From Bettongia penicillata ogilbyi (Eukaryota > Chordata > Mammalia > Diprotodontia > Potoroidae): a stretch of DNA of 64,000 nt. Under the pieces are notes generated by a model. The model made no database searches. It had not been told where the DNA came from and saw nothing but the letters and a program-made list of their open reading frames with translations. Positions 1 to 10,784 of the stretch are shown piece after piece. Made by a program: the position numbers and the translations under genes. Location: NCBI GenBank assembly GCA_023548195.1, contig JAJHZJ010000799.1, positions 3,486,082 through 3,550,081 on the forward strand. The letters run 5' to 3'. How positions within the stretch are numbered: the stretch's first letter is position 1; each line of letters starts with the position of its first letter.

Positions 1-224
1 GATTAGAAACACATATACACACACACATACATGTCTCAAAGTTACAAATACCACCATTTTTGCCATTTCCAATTGAGAAACAGCAGGAGAGCATATAAAC
101 AACACACATAAAGGATATAGTCAGGATGATGAGATTATGTCACTCTCCTGTTCAAGAATCTGTATCAGCTTCCCATGGCCTCATGAACGTGCCGACTTCT
201 TAGCTTGGCGGTTTACGATGAGAA
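1..224. other. Unassigned flank
   Basis: A short CA/TA-rich start (about 10-30) is followed by unique-looking sequence. I see no gene or confident repeat here. Confidence 0.4.
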
Positions 225-745
225 CTGAAGCACAGAAGGTTATGTCTTCTGATGCAAAGCGAAGTGCTCAGGATCAGAAGAACATCATACCCAGTAACAG
301 CAGTACTGTGTGATGATCAATTGGGAATGGCTTAGCTGATCTTAGCAATACAAAGATTCAAGAAAATTCTGAAGGACTCATGATGAAAAATACTGTCCAT
401 CTCTTCCTTCCTTCCTTCCTTCCTTCCTTCCTTCCTTCCTTCCTTCCTTCCTTCCTTCCTTCCTTCCTTCCTTCCTTCCTTCCTTCCTTCCTTCCTTCTC
501 TCTCCCTCCTTTCCTCTCATTCTTCCTTCCTTCTTTTTTTGTCTATGTCTTTGTTTACAATGTGGTTAGTATTGAAATATGTTTTGCATGACTACACATG
601 TATAATCTATATCAAATTGCTTGCCTTCTCAAGGAGAGAAGAAGTGAGGGGGAGAGAATGTGGAACTCAAAATTAAAAAAAAAAAACAAATGTTAAAAAG
701 TGTTTTCACATGTATTTGAGAGAAAAAAAAACAAAAAAAGAAAGA
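225..745 (+). mobile_element. L1 3' end (ORF2 tail and 3' UTR), marsupial type
   Basis: Sense-strand L1 3' sequence begins in the region encoding the ORF2 C-terminus and runs through the 3' UTR to an A-rich end near 665-740. It carries a TGTATAATCTATATCAAATT motif and a GTGGAACTCAAAATT motif, both typical of marsupial L1 3' ends as I remember them. A TTCC microsatellite has expanded inside the 3' UTR. The copy is strongly 5'-truncated and non-coding. Confidence 0.75.
400..518 (+). repeat. (TTCC)n microsatellite
   Basis: This is a pure pyrimidine tract of 119 nt on the plus strand, mostly perfect TTCC units from about 403 to 497, lying within the L1 3' UTR. It reads open in several frames only because the unit has period 4. 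Confidence 0.97.
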
Positions 746-954
746 TCTTGTCTTGCCTAAGCTCATTGACTCCAGCCTAACATTTTCTAGATTTATTTCC
801 CATTACTCTCTTTTTAAGCACTCTACATTCCAACCAAAATAGCCTTCTTGCTGTTTCCTGAACTCAGCATGCTACCTCACTCCTCCATAATGTTTGCAGA
901 GTGTCTTGGTTTCAGTGGAGTACACTCATTTCTCAACTCTGCCTCTTAGAGCTT

Positions 955-1742
955 TTCTTTAAATTATTAATTTATTTCTTTTCAGTTTTCTACAATCATT
1001 ACCATAAGTCTTAGAGTTTCTCCCTCTTCTTCCCTTCTTTATATACATTCTTATTAAGCACATTTTCATATTACTCAGGTTGCATGGAGGGATTCAAATG
1101 AATGGGGGAAACCATGAGAAAAAATAAACCAAAACAAAACAGAACACAAGAGAAAATATTCTGTTCATTCTGCCTTCCACTTCCATAGTTTTTTCTTTGG
1201 ATGTGGATGGTATTTTGCTACAAGAGTCCTTTGGGAATGTTCCAGGTCCTTGCATTGCTGTGAAGGGTTAAGTCTACCAGAAAAATTCCTCTCACACTGT
1301 GGTTGTTACTGTGTACAATGTTCTCTTGGTTCTGCTCTTTTCACTCAGCAAGAGACCATATAAGTCCTTCCAGACCTCTCTGAAGTCTTCCTGTTCATCA
1401 TTTCTTCTACTAACAGTAGTATTCCATTACAAATTGATGGGCATCCCCTCAATTTCCAGTTCTTGGTCACCACAAAGAGAGCTACTATAAATATTTTAGT
1501 ACACTTGGGACCCTTTCCCATTTTTATGATCTCTTGGGGATACAGTCCTAGAAGCGATGTTACTGGGTCAAAGCGTATGCACATTTCTGTAGCCCTTTGG
1601 ACACAGTTCCAGATTGCTTTCCAGAATGGTTGAATCAGCTCACAGTTCCACTAACAATGAATTAAGTGTTCCTACTCTCCTACATTCTCCAACATTTATC
1701 ATCATCCTGATTGGTCATGTTAGCTAATCTGATAGCTTTTTT
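955..1742 (-). mobile_element. L1 ORF2 C-terminal fragment, antisense
   Basis: Antisense L1 sequence. On the minus strand, about 1345-1584 translates to text with FDPVTSLLGLYP, CTKIFIVALF and TKNWKLRGCPSI. These align with the human L1 ORF2p C-terminal segment containing FDPAIPLLGIYP, CTRMFIAALF and AKTWNQPKCPTM. The frame is broken outside that stretch. The copy is a 5'-truncated fossil whose truncated end is near 1742. Confidence 0.8.
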
Positions 1743-1802
1743 TGAGACTCGACTCTCAAGCTACCTCTTATGAAAAACTTTTCCTTACCTGATTTTCCTT
1801 AC

Positions 1803-1935
1803 CTGGGTTCAAACCCTGCCCCTAATGTTTATTGCCTCTGTATGACTTTGAGCAAGTCACTTAACCTCCTTATCCCTCAGTTTCTTCAGCTACAAAATGG
1901 GGATTGATCTAAATGATTCCTAAAGTTTTTTCTCC
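1803..1935 (+). mobile_element. MIR SINE
   Basis: A sense CORE motif (GAGCAAGTCACTTAACCTCC) is followed by a CTCAGTTTCTTCA...AAATGGGGA block, as in MIR. Confidence 0.75.
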
Positions 1936-1982
1936 TTGTAGTAATCCCAAATCCTCTACTTCTCTTTGTCTCAACACCAATA

Positions 1983-2219
1983 CTGAGTTTCTTAATCTTT
2001 TTTTTGGGGGGGAGGGGGTAATATCATATACCCATTTAAAAGTTTGGTGAAACCTATGGCCCTCCTCTTAGAATAATATTTGTTACCTATATTCATAATT
2101 GAAATAAATACCAATTTCAAGGTAGAAGTTTACTGAAAACAAAAATGTATTTTCCCCATCTATGCTCATGGATCCCTTGATATCTATCTATGGACCTCCA
2201 GTTAAGAACTGCTGCTCTA
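1983..2219. mobile_element. hAT-like MITE with TTCTTAACC-type ends
   Basis: The left end CTGAGTTTCTTAATC and the right end GTTAAGAACTGCTGCTC are inverted partners. The internal A/T-rich body and the GGATCCCTTGA block resemble three other copies in this window (41045-41247, 60514-60720, 62792-62981). No transposase ORF is present. Confidence 0.6.
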
Positions 2220-2254
2220 AATCATGGCATTCATTTTTATCCTTATGTATCTCC

Positions 2255-2385
2255 TTAATTACATGTGACCCTAGGCAAGTCCCTTAAGCTCTGTTTGCCT
2301 TAATTTCTTCATCTATGAAATAGGGATAATACAGCACCTACCTCCCAAGGTGGTGAGGACTATAAAGTACTTAATGCTGGGGCTG
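2255..2385 (+). mobile_element. MIR SINE
   Basis: CTAGGCAAGTCCCTTAAGC and ATCTATGAAATAGGGATAAT are sense MIR core and downstream blocks, followed by a GTGAGGACTATAAAGTAC tail. Confidence 0.75.
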
Positions 2386-2648
2386 GTATGTTTTTGCTGT
2401 TTGGTTGTTTTTCAGCTCTCTGACTCTGTGGATCCCATTTGGAGTTTTCTGGACAAAGATTCCAGAGTGGTTTGCTGTTTCCTTCTCCAGCTCATTTTAC
2501 AGATGAGGAAACTGAGGCAAATAGTATTAAGTGACTTGGCCAGAGTCACACAGCTAGCAAGAGTCTGAGATCAGATTCGAACTCAGGAAGAGGAGTATGC
2601 CTAACTCCAGGCCTGGCTCTCTATGCACTATGGTGCCACCTAGAGTAA
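2386..2648 (-). mobile_element. Mar1-type CORE-SINE
   Basis: Nearly full-length antisense copy. It has the 3' block around TCTGACTCTGTGGATCCC, the block ACAGATGAGGAAACTGAGGC, the CORE (GTCACACAGCTAGCAAG) and the tRNA-derived head reading GGTGCCACCTAG at the right end. Confidence 0.85.
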
Positions 2649-2689
2649 ACACTATATGTGTTATTGTTATTAATTACTCAGAAGTTTAT

Positions 2690-2815
2690 GTGTTGTATCT
2701 TCCCTGCAGAATACAAATCCCTTGAGAGCAGGGACTTTGTTTTGTCATGCCATCTTTGTATCCCTAGTGCTCAAAGTAATATCTTGCATGCAATAGGTGC
2801 TTCATAAATAGTTTT
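2690..2815 (+). mobile_element. L2 LINE 3' end
   Basis: The sequence has the order 'cccttgagagcagggac', then 'tatccctagtgctcaa', then 'aataggtgcttcataaat', as in L2 3' termini. Confidence 0.65.
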
Positions 2816-3549
2816 TAAAATTAGACTCATTCAGAGGGATATACTTTGAACCCATTAGAGATCTTTTTCTTCTCTCTTCTCACAAAGCATTCTGGGATAA
2901 CATAGCTCTGTTCAGTTCAGTGAATAATTTTAGTAGTTTATCATTAAATCTCACTAGATTGTCAGAATTTACCCACAATAATTCATTCAGCTCATCCTTC
3001 TCAAACTTAAATGGGGCATCATATCCCAGGGAGGCCTGCCCAGAGGCAGGGGCATGGAAGATATGACTTCTGCAAAGCTCTGTCCACTCTGAGGTTACTC
3101 TCAGGCATAGAAGGAACCTTGGTGAGTTCACTTTATTTTCTTTCCAGAGTACAATCTCTCCTCAAAAGGTGGTGCTGTGGATTAAGGAGAGGCAGCAGCC
3201 AGCCGGGGCTGCCTGAGAGGTGTATCATGCCAGGAATCCATCACCTCCCCCTTGTTCTTTGCAAAGGGTGCCAAACCCTCCTGAGGACATGAAATAGCCC
3301 AGCTCTCTCCAGGTTTGGTGCAGAGGCAGCTGGGGAGGTAAGGGTAGGTAGGAGAGACTGGAGATGAAGCAAAAATGATACCAGCAGGTCCGGGGATGGG
3401 GAGGAGCTTGGTTATAGTTAAGCAAGAAGGACTGTAAAAAGAAGTGGGGAGACAGAGGAATGGGGTAGATTTCTTGTGAGGGAAGGCGTAACAGTTTTAG
3501 CCAGGTAATATGATCCACGCAGATAGTCAAACTAGACTGTTTGGTCTGA
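2816..3549. other. Repeat-poor stretch
   Basis: I recognise no repeat or gene here. Short open frames on both strands (2880-3131 minus, 3011-3292 plus, 3225-3530 minus) overlap one another, lack recognisable domains and look like chance. Confidence 0.45.
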
Positions 3550-3745
3550 TTTATGATAATAATAACTCACATTTATGTAGTGCCTTAAGGTTCACAAAAC
3601 ACTTTCCTTTAAGTCAGGTGGTATAAATACGATTTCACAGATGGAGAAATCTAGACTCAGAATAGTTACATGATTTGTTTGAAGTTACACTGGTTTAGCT
3701 AGAGTTCAGATTCAAGTATGCTAACTTCAAAGACAGTTTGGAGTA
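3550..3745 (-). mobile_element. MIR SINE
   Basis: Antisense MIR. A 'catttatgtagtgccttaag' 3' block is followed by 'cacagatggagaaat' and a diverged CORE. Confidence 0.65.
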
Positions 3746-3754
3746 CTGTCATCA

Positions 3755-3875
3755 GATTCATATTTATGAAGGGCTTCCTATTACCAGACATTATGCTAAA
3801 CTCTAGGGATGCAAAGAAAGAAAAAAACAACAATCCTTGTCTGCAAGAAGCTTATAGTCAAATGGGGAAGGCCAT
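3755..3875 (-). mobile_element. L2 LINE 3' end
   Basis: Antisense L2 tail: 'gggcttcctattaccagaca', then 'tatgctaaactctaggga', then 'aatccttgtctgcaaga'. Confidence 0.6.
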
Positions 3876-4024
3876 ATGGAAATTCCTCTAAGAGTGTGTC
3901 AGAGATAGCTGAGCTTGCCTAGAGAGACCAGATCACTGAATTTTCAGTGTGAGCGTTTACACCTCCATAATGGCAAGTCATAAGGACAAGGCTTGATCTG
4001 TTGTTCTGCTGATTGTGTAGTGTC

Positions 4025-4212
4025 CAGGAGTGGGGAACCTGCAGCCTCAAGGCCATGTGTGGTCTTCTAAGTCCTTGGAGGTAGCATTTGGACTGAATCC
4101 AAGTTTTACAGAACAAAACCTTTTATTGAGGAGATTTGTTCTATGAAGTTTGGATTTACTTGAGGACCTAGAGAGTCACATGTGACCTCAAGGCCAAGAT
4201 TCACCACCTCCG
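4025..4212. mobile_element. Fold-back hAT-like MITE, copy 1
   Basis: The left end starts CAGGAGTGGGGAACCTGC. The right end, reverse complemented, starts roughly CGGAGGTGGTGAATCTTGGC. The arms are inverted copies of each other around a central 'ttttattgaggag' turn, and the right arm has lost a segment. Family membership comes from similarity to 12819-13021. I found no matching 8-bp target duplication. Confidence 0.7.
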
Positions 4213-4279
4213 CAGACTTCAGCAAGTGAAAGAGAAAATGTAACTAACACCCTTTTTTGGAAGATACATTTTTCAGAAG

Positions 4280-4410
4280 CTTTACCTTCTTTCAAGGTTC
4301 AGGTTAGATGTCATCTCTGCCTTTATGCTTTTCTGGTCCCCCACCAGGTGTTAATACTTTCTCTGTCCTCAAATTACTTTCTATTTACAAATTAGTGCAT
4401 AGACCAGACA
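4280..4410 (+). mobile_element. L2 LINE fragment
   Basis: A C/T-rich stretch ('caggttagatgtcatctctg...ttctggtccccca') is typical of the L2 region upstream of the 3' terminus. Weak match. Confidence 0.45.
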
Positions 4411-5039
4411 GCCAGATACATGCTTATTATGATTTTCAAGAAATGATGACAGCACCCTGGGAGGTGTCATCTGGTGAATCTTCTATTTTCTGGGTGGGTA
4501 CAATGAATCTGAAATTGCAAAGGCTCCCCAAAGTATAGCCAGGCTCTTTGTGAAAACCTCTTCTGCTTTCAAAGATTTAAACCTCTAAAGAATTAAACTG
4601 TCCTTCCTCATTTAAGCAATCACTTGGAAAGCATCTTTTTTTCTTTTTTACTCAGATGCTTGATTTCATATGAGCCCAGATTATGCCCAATGATGTTGGT
4701 GTTGACCCATAGCCCAATAACAAGGACTGAAGTGAAATCCACTGATCCATACTTAAGAGTGTGCAGAAAGCCCAAGCTGGGCATGGCCACACAAACTATT
4801 GCCTGGGTTGAGCTGAGAATAGGAGACCACAAGCAGCGAAGGCAGAATCAAACCACTGAACCTTATCTCCAATTATGGCCCAGCTGTGGATGGTGGGGTA
4901 AGAGTAGCACCAGGCAAACAGGTGTGACCCATGGCCCTCAGGGCTGCCACCCATCCCTGGCTTAGGAGGAGCGAAGACGTTGGTCACAAAGTTAAGTCTT
5001 CATTACCATGGTCACTGAAAACTGATAGATTCTACCGTG
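4411..5039. other. Repeat-poor stretch with a motif shared with about 7.05 kb
   Basis: No gene or classified repeat seen. A 39-bp segment at 4810-4848 matches 7034-7072 at about 31 positions without gaps. This suggests an unclassified old repeat. Confidence 0.4.
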
Positions 5040-5160
5040 GACTTGAGGTCGGTCAGGGAGACCTAGAATTAAATCTCACTCTAACTGTCTGACTCTGTAT
5101 AAGTCACTTAACCTTTTCTCAACCTGTTTCCTCAACTGAAAATGGGGATGATAATAATGA
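5040..5160 (+). mobile_element. MIR SINE
   Basis: Sense blocks 'taagtcacttaacctttt' and 'aaaatggggatgataataat'. Confidence 0.7.
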
Positions 5161-5177
5161 ACAGTTAAGTGGACATT

Positions 5178-5415
5178 GTTTTTTTTTCCATTGTGCCTGA
5201 TTCTTTTGTGACCCCATTTAGGATTATCTTGGCAAAGATTTTGGAATGGTTAGCCATTTCCTTCTTAGTTCATTTTTACAGATGAGGAAACTGAGACAAA
5301 CAGGGTTAATTGACTTGCCCAGGGTCACACGGCTAGTAAGTGTCTGAGACTGGATTTGAAATTAAGTCCTGCTGACTCCTGGTGTGGTGCTCTATCCACT
5401 GTATCACCTAGCTAT
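5178..5415 (-). mobile_element. Mar1-type CORE-SINE
   Basis: Nearly full-length antisense copy: TTTTGTGACCCCATTTAGGA, ACAGATGAGGAAACTGAGAC, GCCCAGGGTCACACGGCTAG and a head reading CACTGTATCACCTAGCTA. Confidence 0.88.
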
Positions 5416-5964
5416 CTATAGTACTGGAGATACAGAGATCTAAAGGAGGAAGACAAAACCACAAAAGGAAGCTGAAAAGTGTGTGTAGGAGGCCAGGGAA
5501 GATAGTCAAGGTGCCCAAGGTACTGAAGATAATCCCCAGAGGGGAAGGTGAGATGGATAGAATATTATATCCATCAGAGAAATTCCAAGGTAGTTTAGCC
5601 ATTTGAGAGATGAGGAGATTTCTGAGCTGGGGTCTCTCCTTAAATGGAGGTTTCCAGTATATGCCCTTCCTCCACCCTCTAATTAGAGATGCAGGGGGTA
5701 GTGATGAGGTAGAAGTTTAAAGCTGATGAGATCTCTCAGGATGATGAGATTGGTTACTCCAGTAATGAGTTTCCTGGCACATAGTAGAGAAGTCAGTCAG
5801 AAAAATCTGTAAGTAGTATGACCGGTGGAGAGATGAACAGATGCTTGGAATTCTTCAGCCAGAGTTTCTCTCTATGATTCTTGCTCTGCTCACCAGCCTA
5901 CTCTACGCCACTTGTGCAGCTGAGGGGCATCTGTGTGCCCCTCAGTTGTTGTAAGGGTAATAGG
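5416..5964. other. Repeat-poor stretch
   Basis: No gene or recognisable repeat. Mixed composition. Confidence 0.4.
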
Positions 5965-6095
5965 TCTTAAGCTGGAAGGTGTCGCCCAGTCTAATCCTGC
6001 CAGTTTACAGATTAGAAAATAGACCTGTGGAGGTTAAGTGACTTGCCCAAGGTCACACAGGTAATAAAGACTAGAGATGAAATCTGAACCCAGAT
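5965..6095 (-). mobile_element. MIR SINE
   Basis: Antisense CORE: GAGGTTAAGTGACTTGCCCA, then GGTCACACAGGTAATAAAG. Confidence 0.8.
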
Positions 6096-6164
6096 ATTTT
6101 CAAGATGGACAGTGAGATAATGCACACAAAGTATATAAATAGCATAAACATACAGAACCATGTA

Positions 6165-6600
6165 ACTATGAGTTGCTGTTATTATCCACCTATAGGCAGC
6201 AATCATTAGGAACATTATTTTTGTTTCCATTAGTTGGAGAATAGCTAAACGAATTGTGGTCCATGAGTGGATTATTATTGTGCTATAAGTAATGATGAGT
6301 ATGAAGAATACAGAAAGGCATGGAAAAACTTGCATGAACTGATGTAGAGCACAGTAAGCAGAACCAAGAAAACAAGATAAACAATGACTACAACAATGTA
6401 AATTAATGGAAAGCGTAATCTTCAGAAAACAATCAAAAGGGAATGTTGTGAAATTGTGAGACACAAACAGGCTCCAAAGAATACATATGGGAAAATGTCT
6501 CCACCCCACCCTTTTGCAGAGTTTGAAGGTTTGTGAGTATGGAATATTGCATGACATTTTGGACTTTTTCAATGTAGTGATCAACTTTTGCTAATTTCTT
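6165..6600 (+). mobile_element. L1 3' end fragment
   Basis: Sense L1 sequence equivalent to the ORF2 C-terminus. 'ggagaatagctaaacgaatt' and 'ggattattattgtgctataa' match the same segment of the 12-14.7 kb L1. A 3' UTR portion follows (GTAAGCAGAACCAAGAAAAC). Reading frames are broken. The open frame on the opposite strand at 6012-6584 is an antisense shadow. Confidence 0.7.
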
Positions 6601-6684
6601 TTCTAAAAGAAAAATCTATTTTTCTTTCTTAAATCTTATTTTTCTTTCTTAAAAAATTTATTTGCTATATGGAAGGAAGGAAAT

Positions 6685-6850
6685 AAGTGTTTCTTAACTA
6701 TGTGCCTAGCACTGTGCTAAGTGCTTTACCATAATTCTCTCATTTGATCCTCAAAAAATCCTGGGAGGTAGGTGTTATTATTATCTCTATTTCATGAAAA
6801 CAATACCAAACCAAACCTGAAGCACATAGAGCTTAAGTGATTTATAGTAC
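6685..6850 (-). mobile_element. MIR SINE
   Basis: Antisense: 'gcctagcactgtgctaagtg', then 'ctgggaggtaggtgttatta', then a degraded core with an A-rich insertion. Confidence 0.65.
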
Positions 6851-7436
6851 GTCTCTGGAAGGGGTAGGGGGGGAAGTAAGAGGAATTTTGGCAATGTAAA
6901 AACAAAAAATATAAACAAGAATTTATAAATTTAAGACAGAAAGGTTCATTATCTTCAAGGGTATATATGATATAGTAATTCATTCATTTGTCCTCTTTTT
7001 CACCAGATTTTCACAAAGGATCTGCTGCTTGGTGAGCTGAGGTGAGGAGACCACAAGTAGGGCCAGCAGAATTATATTAGGGAGGCCCCCTGAGACCCAT
7101 CCTCCAGCTGTGTGGCACAGAAGAGGATGCTGGGGAAACAGCATCACCAGACATGGAATGCAATTTACTGCACTGGGATTGTAGGGAATATATAAAAGTA
7201 TAAAACATAGTCCCTGTCATTATGGAACCAACACTATTGTTCAGCCTGGGGAAGAACCTGAAAGGGAATTAATAATGACCTTCAAATCTTTGAAGATATT
7301 GACTGAATGCAATGAGATCTTTGTTTCAACTTGACTCTGTCCCTAACTTGTTGCAAACAGCGGATGCATTGATGTATACACCCTCTCTTTATCCCTGTCC
7401 CCTTGGTGACCAAGGACACAGAGAGGCAATTTCTGG
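6851..7436. other. Repeat-poor stretch
   Basis: No gene. It contains 7034-7072, partner of the 4810-4848 motif. Otherwise unassigned. Confidence 0.4.
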
Positions 7437-7590
7437 TATGGGAAAGAGCCCTAGACTGGGAGTTAAAAGATCTGAACTCTGGTTCTAGTTTTCCCACTAA
7501 CAGATTTTGGATAAGTCACTCCATGCCTTTGGCACTCAGTTTCCAGAGTGCAATGAACCTGATGACTTCAAAGTCCCTTCCCTGACTTAA
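7437..7590 (+). mobile_element. MIR SINE
   Basis: Sense: 'gagccctagactgggagtta', then 'ggataagtcactccatgcct', then 'actcagtttccagagtgcaa'. Confidence 0.7.
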
Positions 7591-7741
7591 ATGATTTTTT
7601 GAGATAATTGAATGTGGTCAGGGCTTATGGTCATACTCTATGCTAACTGAAGTCTCTGCTACTGTGTGTGGATGGACTTGAGTGGCGGCATCTAGACTCC
7701 AGACCTGGCTGAAGCTATTACTGACCATTACTAAGGAGAAC

Positions 7742-7989
7742 CTGGATATCACTTGTTGTGCTGTTTCAATTGTGTCTGATTTTCTGTAATCTCATTTGAG
7801 ATTTTCTTGGCAAAGAGACTGGAGTGGTTTGTCATTTCAGTCTCTAACTCCTTTTACAGATGAGGAAACTGAGGCAAACAGGATTAAATGACTTGCCCAG
7901 GGTCACACAGTTAGTAAGTGTCTGAGGCTGGATTTGAACTTATACCTTCCTGACTACACTACCACACCTAACCGCCCTAGATATCACTT
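7742..7989 (-). mobile_element. Mar1-type SINE with target-site duplication
   Basis: Antisense Mar1-type SINE body at about 7755-7976. It is flanked by CTGGATATCACTT (7742-7754) and CTAGATATCACTT (7977-7989), identical at 12 of 13 positions. The core ACAGATGAGGAAACTGAGGC and GCCCAGGGTCACACAG are intact. Confidence 0.88.
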
Positions 7990-8084
7990 AGGAGAACAAC
8001 AATTGTTAGTTTTCACAGGTTGGGTTCATTCAACCCATCTCATTGTCTGACTGGTGTTTTTGGCATTTAGCATATTTCATCATG

Positions 8085-8345
8085 TTGGTTGGTGATTTTC
8101 CTTCAGGGCAGGGACCACATTTTGCATCTTTGAATCCTTCACATAGCTCTAGCACCTAATAAATGTTTGTTGAATTGAATTTCTTCTGGGCTGCCAGAAT
8201 TTTTTTGTTTGACTGACCTAAGCCTTTGGTTTCTAAGTCCAGAGTGAGTCATCCATAGGTTGGTGAGTCAGGCTCCCAGTAGAATGTAAAGCTCCTTTAT
8301 AGCAGGGTTGTGTTTTCCATCTTTGTCTTTGAGGCCTAGTAGAGG
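8085..8345 (+). mobile_element. L2 LINE 3' end fragments
   Basis: Two sense L2-tail signatures: 'ttcagggcagggaccacatt...cctaataaatgtttgttga' (8095-8180) and 'atgtaaagctcctttatagc...' (8285-8345). Confidence 0.6.
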
Positions 8346-8509
8346 AACCTAAATCTACCAGGCTTTTAGATAATGTCTCATTGCTTTAAATTAAATCCCC
8401 TCGGATTATTTGGGGCCAATTGAGTAGATGGTTGCTTTGTATTAAATTTAATAGAAAGTTCACACGATGAAGTAAGTGTTTACTTGGTCAAGAGATCAGA
8501 CTTTTAGAG

Positions 8510-8690
8510 CCAGGATGAATCTTAGAGGCCATCTAAGCAATTCCCTCTTTGTGCAGGTGAGGGAAATAAGGCTAGAGAAGTCAAGAATCTTGTCTAAGGT
8601 CACATAACTGGTGACGAGTAGAATTTGAACCCAGGTCCTCTGACTCAAAATCGATTTCACTCCCTACTATACCTTATTTCCTCTTTAAAT
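8510..8690 (-). mobile_element. MIR SINE
   Basis: Antisense MIR: 'ggctagagaagtcaagaatc', then 'taaggtcacataactggtga', then 'tttgaacccaggtcctctga'. Confidence 0.75.
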
Positions 8691-8985
8691 TCAACACATT
8701 TTCATAACTGATTAACAGTAGAGCAGAGTAAAACTAGGTGGCTCATGCCAGCCATCAAGCTAGATTGGCCTCATCTATGCTGGGTGCTAAGGAACTGATC
8801 TAGCTAGTCATTCCAGCCTACTCTCTGGCTTTCTTTATGCCAGGAGCCTGATGACTACAGGTCTTCTCCACTTCTCAGCTCCTCCATTTCTTCTACCTCT
8901 AAGTCTGAGAATACTAATCAAAATAACACAACCATTCCTAGAAAGGATATATCAATGGGTTATTGGTTTCATTTATCACCCTTCT
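8691..8985. other. Unassigned stretch
   Basis: No gene or confident repeat. Confidence 0.35.
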
Positions 8986-8989
8986 GACT

Positions 8990-9160
8990 TCTCAATTCAA
9001 ATTACCCCCTCCTTGGTCACCACTACACTATAGGCACTGTCTTCTCCTACTAGTATGTAAGCTCCTTGAGGACAAGAACTTTTTTTTTTGTTATTTTTAT
9101 CCCTGGTACACAGTAAGTGGTTAATTAATGCTTATTCATTCATTTGTTCATTCATGCATT
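8990..9160 (+). mobile_element. L2 LINE 3' end
   Basis: Sense L2: 'tatgtaagctccttgaggac', then 'atccctggtacacagtaagt', then 'taattaatgcttattcattc' with simple ATTC-type termini. Confidence 0.7.
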
Positions 9161-9944
9161 CATTCATGCCTCTCTAGACATATAAAGTTGAATCAAGTTC
9201 CAGTTTTGCTGTGTGTACTTCTCCTGGTCTATGGCAAGTGAAAAGTCAAGGAAACCTCTTGTGATGATCTCACCTCTCCTCATGCAAAGCAGAATGCTTC
9301 CTGCAGGGACGGACAACAGGGCTGACGAGTAGTACCCACTTGTGCCCCACAGACATGACCTCATTCATTCTTATTGTGGTCTGAGGAGAAAGAAGGAGGG
9401 ATGGGAAAGATTCTAACACCCAAAGGGGATACTGAGGCACAGAGAGGAACCTTTGCCTGGATGCTGTCTATGACATTTCATCTTATGTGCCAAGGGCAAT
9501 GGTCTAGTTCCTTTTATGATGGTCTAGTCTGGGAGATAGTGTATTCTTCTGCTGGGACAGGCCAAATGGTAGTGCAGTTGAAAAGATGGATGGACATAGA
9601 GTCTTTGTAAGTGATGAGACAGGAAGAGATGGATGGGATGCAGCTGGTCAGACAAGCATAGTGGTAACCCAGAATCACCATCTCCACTTCCAGTTCTATG
9701 GCTTTGTCCAGGCTGGCACATGGTTGTCACTTTGTTCCCCATTTGAGGGAGAGGGGTGGCAGATAGGTTCCAGATAGGTTCTGGGTGGCCAGAAAGAGTT
9801 TGGTCAACATTTTGCTCAGCAACCACAGCCTAGCACAACCTAACTACAGTCCCAGTTAACCACAATATGGCATGTCTCCAATACCTCCAATACCTCCAAG
9901 CCCTTGCTTAGCTACAGAAATGAACCCAGGCTCATCATAGAGTG
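9161..9944. other. Repeat-poor stretch
   Basis: Unique-looking sequence. Overlapping short frames on both strands at 9374-9826 show no domain and no splice context I trust. Confidence 0.4.
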
Positions 9945-10125
9945 GCAATTTCACACAAAGGAAAGAACAGAGACTCTGAAGTCCAAGGTCCTGTATTCAA
10001 ATGCTACTTCTGACCATGTGACTTTGGGTAAATCATTTACATTCCCTAGAACTCAGTTTCCTTATTTGTAAAATGAGACGGTTGGATGAGATGATCCCCG
10101 AGTCTTCCAGTTCTAGAACTATTAT
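9945..10125 (+). mobile_element. MIR SINE
   Basis: Sense MIR with the full order: 'agagactctgaagtccaagg', 'tgactttgggtaaatcattt', 'ctcagtttccttatttgtaa', 'gatgatccccgagtcttcca'. Confidence 0.8.
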
Positions 10126-10294
10126 TTCTCAACCTCCTCCTCCCCCAAACATATTCTAAACTATGGATGTGGCCACATGAAAGAAACCTGTCTCCTCAAA
10201 ATGATTTGCCAGATGAACAACCCAGGATTGTCTTTTCAGCTGACTATAAAACCTCCATGCAAAAAAGGTTTATTCCTTTTCCCAGTTCCCAGTG

Positions 10295-10372
10295 GAGGAA
10301 AAGGAGGAGGAGAAAGGAGGAAGGAGGAGGAAGAGGAAGGAGGAGGAGGAGGAGGAGGAAGGAAGGAGGACA
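10295..10372 (+). repeat. (GGA)n purine tract
   Basis: Low-complexity GGA/AGG/GGAA tract with purines only over most of its length. It gives charged E/K/G open frames that are compositional artefacts. Confidence 0.9.
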
Positions 10373-10784
10373 TGTGCTGATTCCCAAGGGTTGTCTGTTA
10401 GAGAAGTATATACTAGATCTCCAACCTCTAGTTTCTCTGTAACTCCCTTTTCCTTTAGCATTCTGGGAGGAGAGCGACTGCTCTCTGCTTTGATTAGGTA
10501 GCCTGACTGTGTCCCTGTAATTAAAAGCCTCAGCTAGACCCTATCTCATGTCTGAGTCACACACAGAGGAGGGTGCAGTTAACAGGCCCTGGGAAAAATA
10601 GTCTTTTCTCCCCACCCTTTTGGAGTGTGAGAATGAGTCTATGGCTGTGTCTACCAAGGCAAAGTCATAAGGAGAACTGAGGAAATTATCTGGTAATTCA
10701 GCCCTGGGAATTAGGAAGGGAATCAATTTCACTTGAAATATACAAAGTGATGGTCCTCACCCAAATAACTTCAATAGGATTATT
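10373..10784. other. Repeat-poor stretch
   Basis: No gene or recognised repeat. Confidence 0.4.

Noticed and set aside
6012..6584. 190-codon minus-strand open frame with hydrophobic segments
   Set aside because: Lies antisense to a plus-strand L1 3' fragment and an antisense MIR. No known membrane-protein motif.
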